A stretch of DNA of 23,715 bases, from NCBI GenBank assembly GCA_002887195.1, contig PJAB01000564.1:1-23715 (forward strand), written 5' to 3'. The translations under genes and the position numbers were made by a program. The notes beneath the pieces are model-generated. The model was given only the letters and a program-made list of their open reading frames with translations. It was not told where the DNA came from and did no database searches. The stretch comes from Chrysochromulina parva (lineage: Eukaryota > Haptophyta > Prymnesiales > Chrysochromulinaceae). Positions 8,501 to 15,900 of this stretch are shown here, piece by piece (position 1 is the first letter of the stretch; the number at the start of each line of letters is the position of its first letter).

Positions 8501-8560
8501 TCGAGCGTGATAACAATTGGTAGTACGCGTACGTCAAGGCGCTTCAGACAGTACAAGGGA
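5060..8560 (-). CDS. Multidomain SAM / pseudokinase / RBR-like / ankyrin / LRR gene, frame-disrupted
   Basis: Five consecutive coding blocks on the minus strand read like one protein but occupy different frames. In order they are a SAM-like domain and proline-rich linker, a kinase-like domain without catalytic residues, RING/RBR-type zinc fingers, ankyrin repeats and leucine-rich repeats. Plant KEG joins RING, kinase and ankyrin, so a ubiquitin-ligase scaffold is a reasonable analogy, but the order and the LRR tail differ. Frame changes fall near 8450-8460, between 7590 and 7930, near 6200-6280 and near 5520-5535, and an in-frame TGA sits at 5329-5327. Only the second change has a plausible intron: a GC-AG candidate of 118 nt, AAT/GCAAGG to CCCTCAG/GCG, phase 0. 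The others look like single-base events. The gene is either a recent pseudogene, carries assembly errors, or has very short introns. The true start is unknown; no in-frame ATG was found upstream of the SAM region. Confidence 0.6.
5159..5392 (-). repeat. 117-bp LRR coding repeat, two copies
   Basis: Copies at about 5159-5275 and 5276-5392 align with few mismatches (for example CATTGACACGCAGAGCGTAG against CATTGACGCGCAGAGCGTCG). Each encodes one 39-residue LRR unit. High similarity implies recent duplication. The in-frame TGA sits in the variable linker of the upper copy. Confidence 0.8.
5530..6270 (-). CDS. Segment 3: ankyrin repeats
   Basis: Minus-strand frame open 6284-5403; the coding part is about 6230-5530. 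A glycine-rich and alanine-rich spacer (GLLSGLKNSFGRLLKFVPS, then an Ala/Lys stretch) leads into ankyrin repeats. These show VQAAQFGRIDELRALLDNTP, then AALMAAAHGGHTAVVAMLLE, SALEFAIREDRQEVVLAILD and TALLVACEFRREAIARALLD. Each shows the x-AL-x-A-A...G-x-x-x-V/A-x-x-LL pattern, with about four repeats of roughly 33 residues. Ankyrin repeats are protein-binding platforms; here they would be the substrate-recognition arm. An alternative is that this is a separate gene starting at the ATG at 6284, but its N terminus is low-complexity and the LRR tail follows at once. Confidence 0.65.
6270..7760 (-). CDS. Segment 2: pseudokinase and RING/RBR-like zinc fingers
   Basis: Minus-strand frame open 7935-5782; the coding part is about 7700-6270. 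The kinase-like region (about 7600-6960) has a hinge-like LFFGWPELGTFADV, then LTVLHGVAVGLCALHGAG and a catalytic-loop counterpart AHGAVTPAAVGI, where HRD is lost. PCG stands where DFG would be, so phosphotransfer is unlikely. Next comes a RING (CLICLEE ... ACPEGHLICSACL, C-x2-C ... C-x3-H-x2-C-x2-C, 6804-6715). After a spacer follows a RING2/IBR-like finger, CPSCGVFCDPDPNGCIAMKC then CSSCDVAFCWLC and HPHC (about 6475-6350). The NGCxxMxC pattern matches the RBR RING2 consensus, and its cysteine corresponds to the thioester-forming one. This suggests an RBR-type E3 ubiquitin ligase. The middle IBR domain is degenerate or absent. Confidence 0.6.
7760..8560 (-). CDS. Segment 1: SAM-like domain and proline-rich linker
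   Basis: The N-terminal part of the multidomain gene. Minus-strand frame open 8482-7586 reads DLTAAGVGETLDGLLGKN, then a SAM-like helix bundle (YTAIMQNAGFGSLEILLKYD ... GIPRGHSMEIRKQIKLRR, about 8400-8220). A proline-rich spacer (GPPAPPPPLPRP) and a conserved-looking stretch (LPSFIPDYVEPPSGMVEAIRDELEEV, about 7960-7880) follow. Upstream, in another frame, 8556-8460 reads VLPIVITLDGSRIVKWAEDA and probably belongs to the same protein; one extra G in the run at about 8457-8460 would join them. SAM domains usually mediate protein-protein contacts. The apparent first codon of the longer frame (8482) is GTG and is not a start. Confidence 0.5.
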
Positions 8561-9298
8561 AACTTTCATTATGAATTCACACCAACACCGTACAACGTCT
8601 TCATTCACAACACACCAACACGTACAATCTCGTCTTCACACCGCCCGCAGAAGCAGAAGTGCTTGCCGACCTCACCCTGACCCCTCCTTTCCGAAAACCT
8701 GCATGAAGTTCGACCCCCACACACACACACTGACACCCAGATCGCTCCAGTGCATAAAAGATCAAACCCGGCCGTCGTGCCGTCGAGCCCCTCGCGGCCT
8801 CGTTTCTCAATTCCAGTCTCAGTCAGTCAGTCGTCATCGCGGTCCCCCCGCGCTCCACCACCGTCTCAAAGGACGGCTCCGCTCCCCTCGGTCAACACAA
8901 GTACTGAGTACTCGCTCGCTCGGGCTACTCAATTTCGCTAGTGAGGTCGGTCGGGTCTCTCCCAGCACACAGACACCGCGTAGTGACCGAAGTGACGCCT
9001 ATCTAGTAGTGTGATCGTCGCAATTCCGTTTTTTCCTTTTTGATTTATTGAATTGATATTTTTCAGGATTTCGTCCAGAGCTTCGGAACGCCACGTGTGC
9101 CATACTCCAGTGCGTTTGGGAGGGTGCGTTCATGCAAAAAACTAGGCGTCCGGGGAAGCGCGGAATATTTCGCAGTTACTTCAGTCTCGCCCTGGAACCC
9201 TGATGCGCCCTACTGGATCGATCGTGCGCCCTGGGCTCTAAGGGAGCGGTGTTGGGCGGCCCGGCCTGTGCTCGCGTAGGCCGGGCGACCCCGATGCG
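8561..9298. other. Intergenic region with AT-rich pyrimidine tract
   Basis: No gene was recognised in these 740 bases, which should contain the 5' end of the multidomain gene and the 3' UTR of the RAMP4-like gene. It holds an (AC)n microsatellite at 8719-8730, short CAGT repeats near 8818-8831, and an AT-rich pyrimidine tract at about 9025-9064 ending TTTTTCAG/G on the plus strand, which looks like a textbook 3' splice site. The frame after it stays open for about 70 codons to 9279 but has no recognisable content. Confidence 0.4.
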
Positions 9299-9691
9299 CT
9301 AGTCCGTGCCCGTCATCGCCTTGTTGATGATCGCCAGAACTGACGAGCCCACGATGACTACAGAGATGAACTGCACGGAGGAGAACGCATCAGGTCAGCG
9401 AGATACCCAGGCGACGATGGCGGCGACGTGCGCGTGCATGTCTTCGTTCGAAACCGTCGCCGCCAGCGCACGATCATAATCGCCGGCGCGGTCGGTAGGC
9501 GGTTCTTGCGCCGATCCGTCGCGGGATCAGGCACGAGCCCTCGTTTGGTCACGTTGTTCATCATCTGCAGAGAGCATTGCTTAGCGCGAGATCGGAGCAC
9601 AGGAGAGGGAAACCGAGTCCTGGTTCAACCACTTTCTCCTCACCTTCAGATCGGCGGCCTGCCGCTTTTTCTGTGCTGCCGACGCGGACAC
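9299..9691 (-). CDS. SERP1: RAMP4/SERP1-like small ER membrane protein
   Basis: Three coding exons on the minus strand: 9691-9644 (VSASAAQKKRQAADLK), 9564-9472 (MMNNVTKRGLVPDPATDRRK then NRLPTAPAIMI) and 9370-9299 (FISVVIVGSSVLAIINKAMT then GTD, TAG). Introns are 9643-9565 (GTGAGG...TGCAG, 79 nt) and 9471-9371 (GTGCGC...GTGCAG, 101 nt), both phase 0. The product is about 70 residues, the family's usual size. NNVTKRG corresponds to the 'KNIT-RG' motif of RAMP4. The single C-terminal membrane helix with GSS corresponds to 'FVVxGSSxFQII', giving a tail-anchored protein at the Sec61 translocon. The start is not on exon 1 as drawn: an AG acceptor (CTCAG/GTG) precedes it. A donor directly after the ATG at 9878-9876 (ATG/GTGATG) would supply a one-codon coding exon and the product MVSASAAQKK. 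Confidence 0.75.
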
Positions 9692-9839
9692 CTGAGCACA
9701 GCGCGGGCCAAGGGATTGGCGCCTGAACTGATCAGTGAGGGCGCTCGGGGAATGCGTGAGGGCCACATCTGGACGCCAAAGCCTGGCGTGCCCAAGCGCC
9801 GCGGCTGGACCCGTTAAGGGCTCGGGCCGGGCTCGCCAA

Positions 9840-9845
9840 CACGTG
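9840..9845. promoter_or_regulatory. CACGTG palindrome in the divergent intergenic region
   Basis: A perfect G-box/E-box hexamer lies between the RAMP4-like gene (-) and the HSP20-like gene (+), within a likely shared promoter. bHLH/bZIP binding is possible, but in GC-rich DNA the hexamer can occur by chance. Confidence 0.25.
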
Positions 9846-9978
9846 ATTGAGCGAGGTCTCTGAGGCATCCATCACCATTGTTTCGACCACGTCACGAAAG
9901 TCCCTACAGGAAAAGTTGAAAAATTGGGACCGTCATTTATTGCAGGGGGGGGAGACGATCAGCACGCCAAAAACAGAA

Positions 9979-10908
9979 ATGACTCACGTAGCGCGAAAAC
10001 AAGTAAAAGACGAGGCGCGGTGGGAAATGAGCGCTCTACGCAAAAAGATCGCCGAGAAGAAGGCGCTCAGCGAGGCTCAAAAAAAGCCGCCGTCGCCCCC
10101 TCCTCCTCCTCCCCCCCCGCCGCCGCCGCCAGCGCAACAGGACCATGCTGAGGAATCGCGGCTCGCCGCCGCTCCGTCACCTGCTTCCACGCTGCCGCCT
10201 CCGCCTCCGCCACCGGTGTCAAAGGCCACCCCGCGGCCATCGAACAGCAGCGGCTTGAAGCAAGGCTGGCTCTCCAAAGGACTGCTGTACCCTGAGGGCT
10301 CTTCTGAAGCGGCCCCCAAAATGTGGCGGGCCACTGACGCCGCCGAGCGCCCCAAGGTCTTTCAGGTGCTCTCGACGCCTGATGAGTACGAGGTGTGTGG
10401 CGACTTCTCTGCAGCAGGTCGGTTCATCGGCAAGGAGGATTTCAGAGTGACGCGCGACGGCCTGCGGCTGCGCATCCAGGGCAACCCAAACGAGGACCCA
10501 CAGTCGCTCGTTGCGGGGCTCGACGAGGTCGTCACGCTGCCCATCGATGCTGCCTTCGAGGGCATGAGCGCCGAGTACACGAAGACCTTTGCGCTCTCGA
10601 TTCGCATTCCGCGCTCGCGCGAGGTGCAGGAGCTGCTCGCGCAGCTCTCCGTAGAAGAGCGCGAGGCCATCGAGGCGCGGCTCGCCGACCCGCCCATCGA
10701 GCCGCTGCTGCGCGAGCTGCCCGCCGCTGCAGACGCGCCCGTCCACGAGACCGCCACTGGAGCGAGCGCCGTGGCAAGCGCGCCCTTGGCCGCCGCCTGC
10801 GCGTCCTTGGCTGGTGCTGATGATGCTCCCGCGAATGCCGCAGCTGATGAGCCGCCCCAGCTGCCGGCCGAGGTCAGTGCCGTGCGAGCAGCGGAGGCGG
10901 ACGCGTAA
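9979..10908 (+). CDS. Proline-rich protein with HSP20-like region
   Basis: From the first in-frame ATG (9979) to TAA at 10908 the product has 309 residues. The frame stays open upstream to 9847 (SLQEKLKNWDRHLLQGGETI), and TCCCTACAG at 9907 could be an acceptor, so an earlier exon may exist. Layout: a basic coiled N terminus (ALRKKIAEKKALSEAQKK), a pure proline run of about 12, a second one, and then GLKQGWLSKGLLYPEGSSE. Next is a beta-rich stretch, EYEVCGDFSAAGRFIGKEDF, RVTRDGLRLRIQG, EVVTLPIDAAFEGMSAEYTK and ALSIRIPR. The order 'FRV..DGLRLRIQG ... VVTLPIDAAFEG..AEYTKTFALSIRIPR' resembles the alpha-crystallin/HSP20 fold with its final I-x-I/V-P motif. The C terminus is alanine-rich. I see no other domain. 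A co-chaperone role is a guess. Confidence 0.6.
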   Translation: MTHVARKQVKDEARWEMSALRKKIAEKKALSEAQKKPPSPPPPPPPPPPPPAQQDHAEESRLAAAPSPASTLPPPPPPPVSKATPRPSNSSGLKQGWLSKGLLYPEGSSEAAPKMWRATDAAERPKVFQVLSTPDEYEVCGDFSAAGRFIGKEDFRVTRDGLRLRIQGNPNEDPQSLVAGLDEVVTLPIDAAFEGMSAEYTKTFALSIRIPRSREVQELLAQLSVEEREAIEARLADPPIEPLLRELPAAADAPVHETATGASAVASAPLAAACASLAGADDAPANAAADEPPQLPAEVSAVRAAEADA

Positions 10909-11231
10909 CGGACGACGGTGATGCAGCCGACGCCGCTTGAAAAAGCGCATCTCTGGGTGTCATTGTCCCCGCGTCCGGGAGCAGCGTACTGCCCTGAGCC
11001 GACCCATCTTGCCAGCCAGAATTGTCAGGGATCTTTATGTTTGCGTGCATAGACAGTGTAAAGGTCTCTCGTAGCCGATCGTACACATAGGTTAATAGGT
11101 TAGAGTCGCCCAGCGCATGCCAGCGGAGCCTGAGTGAGCCTGAGTGAGTGAGCGCCGTCCTTTTTGAACAACAAAGATTCGCACGAAGAAATTCTCCGAT
11201 CTCGCTAAGTATCTTCGCGCCACAGAACAAA
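10909..11231 (+). other. Intergenic spacer, nothing recognised
   Basis: These 323 bases lie between two co-oriented genes. They hold the 3' UTR of the HSP20-like gene and the 5' UTR and promoter of the next. A short direct repeat (GCCTGAGTGA twice near 11130-11147) is the only structure seen. The frame of the next gene is open from 11148, but only non-ATG codons precede 11232. Confidence 0.4.
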
Positions 11232-12242
11232 ATGGCAGCCGACGCGATGTTTAGAGGAGAAGCGCCCGTTGCTGAGCCGCCCCTTGCGGCCGCCGAGTGG
11301 GTTGCCGCCGGCTTGCTGCTGGCCATCCTCCTCGGCACATTCCTGCGCGTCACCTCCGCTTGCACCAACTGGATGGAAGGGCTGCTGCGCTGGCACCAGC
11401 ACGACGAAAAGATGCCGGTGGGCAAGCCTGTGGCGGTCGCGCGCTCGTCATCGGGTGCTGCTCCGCTCGAAGAACAGCTCGCCACGGTGCTCAGGCGTGA
11501 AGCTGACCTTAACGCGGCACTTGGACACGTGCGGACTCGTGCCTCGAGGCTGAAGCACAAGTTGGGGCAGGTCGAGGAGCCATCAACAGTGCGCATGTCC
11601 TCTGCTGCGAAGGTGGGCGCTGGGTACGATCCCAGGGCCGTCGTGCCTGATTTGCCCACGCCTCCCATGACCGCAGCACGGCAGGAGGTGGCGGCCGCAC
11701 GGCAGGCCATCCTGCTGCGCGCGGCGGCGCTGCAAGCAGTCGCGAGCCGAGCTGCGTCGGAGGCGGCTGCCGCCCGCGCAGTGGCGCTTGAGGCGGCGGC
11801 CGACGCAGCGGCAGCGCGTGAGGCAGCCAGTCAAGCTGCCGCAGACGAGTGGGCGGAGGCAGCCGCGGCCGCGGCCATGGCGGGCCGGGCGGAGGCGCTG
11901 TTGTGGGGCGCGGCGGATCCGGTGGGGGGGGAGGCACAGGGGGCGGAGGCGGAAGCGGAGGCGGCGCTGCACGAGATGGATGGTATCGGGGCGTCCGAGG
12001 GCGGGTGGATCCCCCTTGGCGAATGGGGCGGCCTGAGCGACGGCTCGACCTCAGCCGACGAGATGGACGTTCTCGAGGCGCCCGCAGCATCGCACCGTCC
12101 CGGCTGCCTTCTTGCACCGGACGCGGCGAGCCTGCCTCCCCCCTTCGCCTTCCTGGCCGCTGCCAGCGCCCGCGAAGATGATTCCCGGCACCGAGAATCG
12201 AGGCACCGAGAATCATGCAAGGCCGCCTCGCGGAGAGGATGA
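11232..12242 (+). CDS. Single-pass membrane protein with Ala-rich coiled coil, unknown function
   Basis: ATG at 11232 (context CAAAATGG, the first ATG in the frame) to TGA at 12242 gives 336 residues. A hydrophobic segment at about residues 22-40 (EWVAAGLLLAILLGTFLRVT) would anchor the protein. It is followed by a short cytosolic or lumenal loop and a helical region, PLEEQLATVLRREADLNAAL and RTRASRLKHKLGQVEE. From about residue 150 to 240 comes a heptad-like, extremely alanine-rich rod (AARQEVAAARQAILLRAAAL, repeated EAAADAAAA). The tail is acidic with SRHRES repeated twice from a 15-bp nucleotide repeat at 12187-12214. No family was recognised. The rod's composition comes partly from GCG/GCC codons. 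Low-complexity similarity should not be taken as homology. Confidence 0.65.
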   Translation: MAADAMFRGEAPVAEPPLAAAEWVAAGLLLAILLGTFLRVTSACTNWMEGLLRWHQHDEKMPVGKPVAVARSSSGAAPLEEQLATVLRREADLNAALGHVRTRASRLKHKLGQVEEPSTVRMSSAAKVGAGYDPRAVVPDLPTPPMTAARQEVAAARQAILLRAAALQAVASRAASEAAAARAVALEAAADAAAAREAASQAAADEWAEAAAAAAMAGRAEALLWGAADPVGGEAQGAEAEAEAALHEMDGIGASEGGWIPLGEWGGLSDGSTSADEMDVLEAPAASHRPGCLLAPDAASLPPPFAFLAAASAREDDSRHRESRHRESCKAASRRG

Positions 12243-12981
12243 TGTGCCTGAAGGCCACGCAGTGCATGCTCGAAGCGCATGCGGCATGACTGAAATGTCG
12301 TGTGCACTGGATGGAGTCGAAGGAGACTTCCGACGTGTCGCCGACGAGACCCGCGAACGACGTGGACCTCAGCTACCGAGAGCTCGCGTGCCCGGGGCAC
12401 ATGCCCCAAACAGCTGTACCGACTGCGACTCCCACACACGTCGGATCACGTACAACGCGGAACAAACCGAAGCGAATGTAAAATTTACGATAATATTAGG
12501 TTGACGGTTGAGGTTCATACTATAGTAGTATTCGAATCGAGCCGGTTACGAGCCGGGAGCCGCTGTGACCTGCACCCGTGGTACTGCACCAGCAATATTG
12601 TGGCACCCGGCAGCCTGTTCACCCGCTGAGATATTGGATTACTAGCGGATAGTACGCTTACCGGATTTGCAAATGGATCTCCCGGCGGGGTTCCGGACAC
12701 GGGATTGAGAGCCAGTTTTAACCGTTGGCGGGCTTGGGGGTCCTCTTGGGGTCCTCTAAGCCCCCCCAAGGAGGGCGAACACACAGAGGCCTCAAGGCGA
12801 GCGAGCCTATGGAGTTGAATAGGTTTCTCTAAGGTTTCTCTCGAGCGCTAGACCGCGGGGCGGGCGCTAGACGGCTAGAGGTAATAATAAATCTCCCGAT
12901 GTGCGATGAAAGGCGAACATGTGTTCCCGGTGCGGCACTATTTAGGGAAGGAGGAAGTCCGCACCCAACTCCCTCTTTTCA
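12243..12981 (+). other. Intergenic region upstream of the giant membrane protein gene
   Basis: No gene was seen in these 739 bases. It contains palindromes TACTATAGTA (12518-12527) and ATTCGAAT (12530-12537), a hairpin at 12733-12770, and a duplicated AGGTTTCTCT near 12821-12840. Several ATGs (for example 12906) lie upstream of the chosen start at 12982 in other frames and may act as upstream ORFs or show that the 5' UTR is spliced. Confidence 0.4.
12733..12770. repeat. Hairpin with 8-bp arms and internal direct repeat
   Basis: CTTGGGGG (12733-12740) pairs with CCCCCAAG (12763-12770). The loop includes a duplicated GGGGTCCTCT-type element. It lies in the intergenic region and could be structural or accidental. 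Confidence 0.4.
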
Positions 12982-15900
12982 ATGGATGGACTCAAAGTGG
13001 GAGTCTACACCGACTCCAATGTGACGCGCTTCTGCTTGGGGCTAGCGGCTTTCTCTGGCCTAGTCGCCGTCGGCAGCACCGCCTTCAGTCGCTACGGGCT
13101 GACGGGGCAGGAGCGGTTCCGACATTACCTCAGCTTTTACATGCGCCGGCACGCAGATTGGTGTGGCGTGGACGACGATCCAGGATATCGGCTCCATCGG
13201 CTGCTCGCCGCCATTCTCGCCGATCACTCACTGTTCCGCCTCGCCTTCCCATCCGGGTGGTCGCCGCTGCCGCCGGCGCCCTTTACGCGCCGGCTGCTCG
13301 AGCTCCTGGCGCTCGTGCAGATGCACGGCATGGTCGGCATGATCTTCTTCGTGCCGCCAATCCGCGACGCGATTCCCGTCGCCAGCTTGCCGTTTGCGAT
13401 TCTCGCCGCACTGGCGTGCATTCTTGCACACGTGCTGCTGCGCGCGGCACATGAGCGGTTTCACGTGCAGTGGACGCTCGCTCTATACCGGCGGCACGAC
13501 GAGCACGGCGGATGCGAGGGGCACATGCTGGCGCGCGCGGCCCTCGCGCACTTTGACGCCGCCCACACGCTGCGCGACGTGCTGCGTAGCTGGCAGCGTG
13601 TGGCGCGGCAGCTCGGGCGACTCGAGGCGACGTTTGCGCGTCTTGCGTGTTCGAACGTGCTTCGCGGTTGGCGGGCGGCGTGCGCTGCAATCGAGGTGCT
13701 GGCGGCGGCGCAGCGGCTGCGCGTTCAGAAGGTGCACGCGTGGTCGCTGATCAAGCCCTCGTGGCTGCACGCGTGGTGCGACGACGTCGGGGAGCGCCTG
13801 CGGCCCCTGGGCGCGCAGCTTCGGCTCGCGATGCCTCTGCACGAAGGGCTGATCGACGCTCTCGCGAGGTCGACCCATGCGAAGCTCGCGCCGAGTGCGT
13901 CGGACCGGTTGCTCGAGCGGCCGGCCGTCATGCGCGCGAGGCTCTTCTTGGGGGCGCGCTGGGCGTTGGCCACGTGGGTGGCCTCGCTCCATTTGATGGC
14001 ACGCGAGCTCGAAGCGAGGCGCGCCGCGCGTACCGCCCTTGGCGCGCACCGGACGGCGGTTGCGGCGCGGCGTGCGGCGTATGTGCTCGGTGTCGCGTGG
14101 GGTTTGCGCGCATGGGCCGAGGCTGTCGAGCTGCTGAATTCGGACGAGGCGGCGCTGCAGAGCATCTCGGCGCAGATGGGCCCCTTCGGCGCCGGACGAG
14201 GTCACGCCTTTGGACGAGGTCACGCGCGCGCGCCGAGTGAGAGTACCGGCGACTCCGAAGGGAGCGACGACGACGCCGAGGACGCGGGCGCTGTCGCGGG
14301 CGCTGAGGACGGCAGCAGCGGCGGCTTTGGGCGACTCGCGCGTAGAGGCTCCCTCGCAGGCGCCATCGACCAAGGCACGCGCGTGTACGGCGGCGGCGCG
14401 AGTGGCAGGAGCAGTGCAAGCAGCAGGGGCTGCCGCGGCGGCGCGGGCGATGCAGAGGAAGCGTCGAGGGCGAGCCCGTCGTCGGCGTGTGCGCTCGCTT
14501 GGACGGGCGTGAGCGCTCTCGAGCCCTACGCCCTGCTCGACGACCCTTCACGCTTGGCGGCCATCCAGCAGCACGCGATCGCTTCGCATCCAGAGCCGCC
14601 AGCGCGCGCGGCCCTCCAGCGCCCTCTCACGAGTGCTCTGCCCCATCCGGTCGGTGAGACTCTTCTCTCGGTCGAGCGTGTGCGCTGCGTGCAGGCGGGC
14701 AAGGCGCCGCCGCCGTACGCGCGTGCGCAGGTGCGCATGGCGCTGCGCCGGGGCGAGGTGACACCGCGTGGTGCGCATGTCGAGGGGCAGCGATCCAAGC
14801 TGTTCTCACAGCTGGTGCGGCTGGCGGAGCGCATCGAGGTCCTCGCCCAACGCCAGCTGGAGGAGAGTGCGGTCGCCGCGGCCGCCGCGCAACAGTCGCC
14901 AGTGGCCGCCGTGGCACATGTGCAGCCGGCGGCGCTGCTCCTGACCGAGGGTGACGACGCCGACCCGCTGGTGGCGTCTGTGTGCGAGCGGCTGCGTAGG
15001 GAGGTGAGCTGGCTGCATGCGGAGCGCATGCGCGTGCTGCAGCTCGCTGAGCTCCGGCCGGCGGCCGCCACGTGCCCAAAGGCCGACCCCAACGTAACGG
15101 CCGCCACGTGCCCAAAGGTCGACCCCAACGTAAAGCGGCAGCAGCCACCGTCGAGCGTGCAGCCCCGGGCAGTGCTGCTCGCCATCGACGCGCTGCTCCG
15201 CGACATCGACGCGGCAGCGCAGCTGATGCTCGTCGAGCGTCCCGAGGCGCTTGCCCTCCAGCGGCGGCTGCACGAGGCCGCGCACGCGAGGCAGCGCGAG
15301 CGGCAGGCGAACATGCTCGCGGCAAGGCGCGAGGAGCAGCAGCGGCATCAGCTGCGAGCACTCTACGAGGAGGCGCCGTCGGACTCCTTCGGACGCTCAT
15401 TCTCATTCGGGCGTGTCGCGTCGGACTCATTCTCATTCGGGCGCTCCTCGTCCGCATCGGACGCCCGGAGCTTCTCCCGGGAGCCCACCATGGGCTCTTT
15501 CGTGCGACGGGGCCACGCCACTGGCCACGCCACAGGCCGCTCCTCGACGGATACCTCCGCTCGACCCCTCTACACGTGTCGCACACTACGCGGCGCCGCT
15601 GGGCGCCACGGACGCACGGGCATCGTCGACGAGGACTCCTTCTCCTTCTCAGGGTCACCCTTGCGCGCCGGTACCTCGGCTGCCGCACGCCTCGGGCCTG
15701 ATGCCCGAGGCGATCGGCACGAGCGGGCGGCGGCGGCGAAGCAGGCGGCGGCGGCGCCGAACACCCTCGAGTTCACCGAAGAGGAGGAGCGCTCGCTTGA
15801 GCGGACGTCTCGCACGCTGGACCGGTCCGCCCGGCTCGCTACCCTTTTGAAGCAGCGCGCCTCCATCGTCGACCTCATCGACCAGCACGCCGCAGCCCAC

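Noticed and set aside
8719..8730. (AC)n dinucleotide run as a functional element
   Set aside because: Only six units; an ordinary short microsatellite.
10874..11710. 278-codon minus-strand frame opposite the Ala-rich membrane protein
   Set aside because: Ser/Ala/Arg composition of an antisense shadow. The plus-strand frame has a proper ATG context, a membrane helix and heptads.
12240..12981. tRNA or other small structured RNA in the intergenic region
   Set aside because: Short palindromes are present, but no cloverleaf with a T-loop GTTCGAATCC and matching acceptor arms could be assembled.
12906..13454. Plus-strand frame starting at ATG 12906, overlapping the giant gene start
   Set aside because: Arg/Ala-rich after about residue 40 and in a different frame from the membrane helices. 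At most an upstream ORF.
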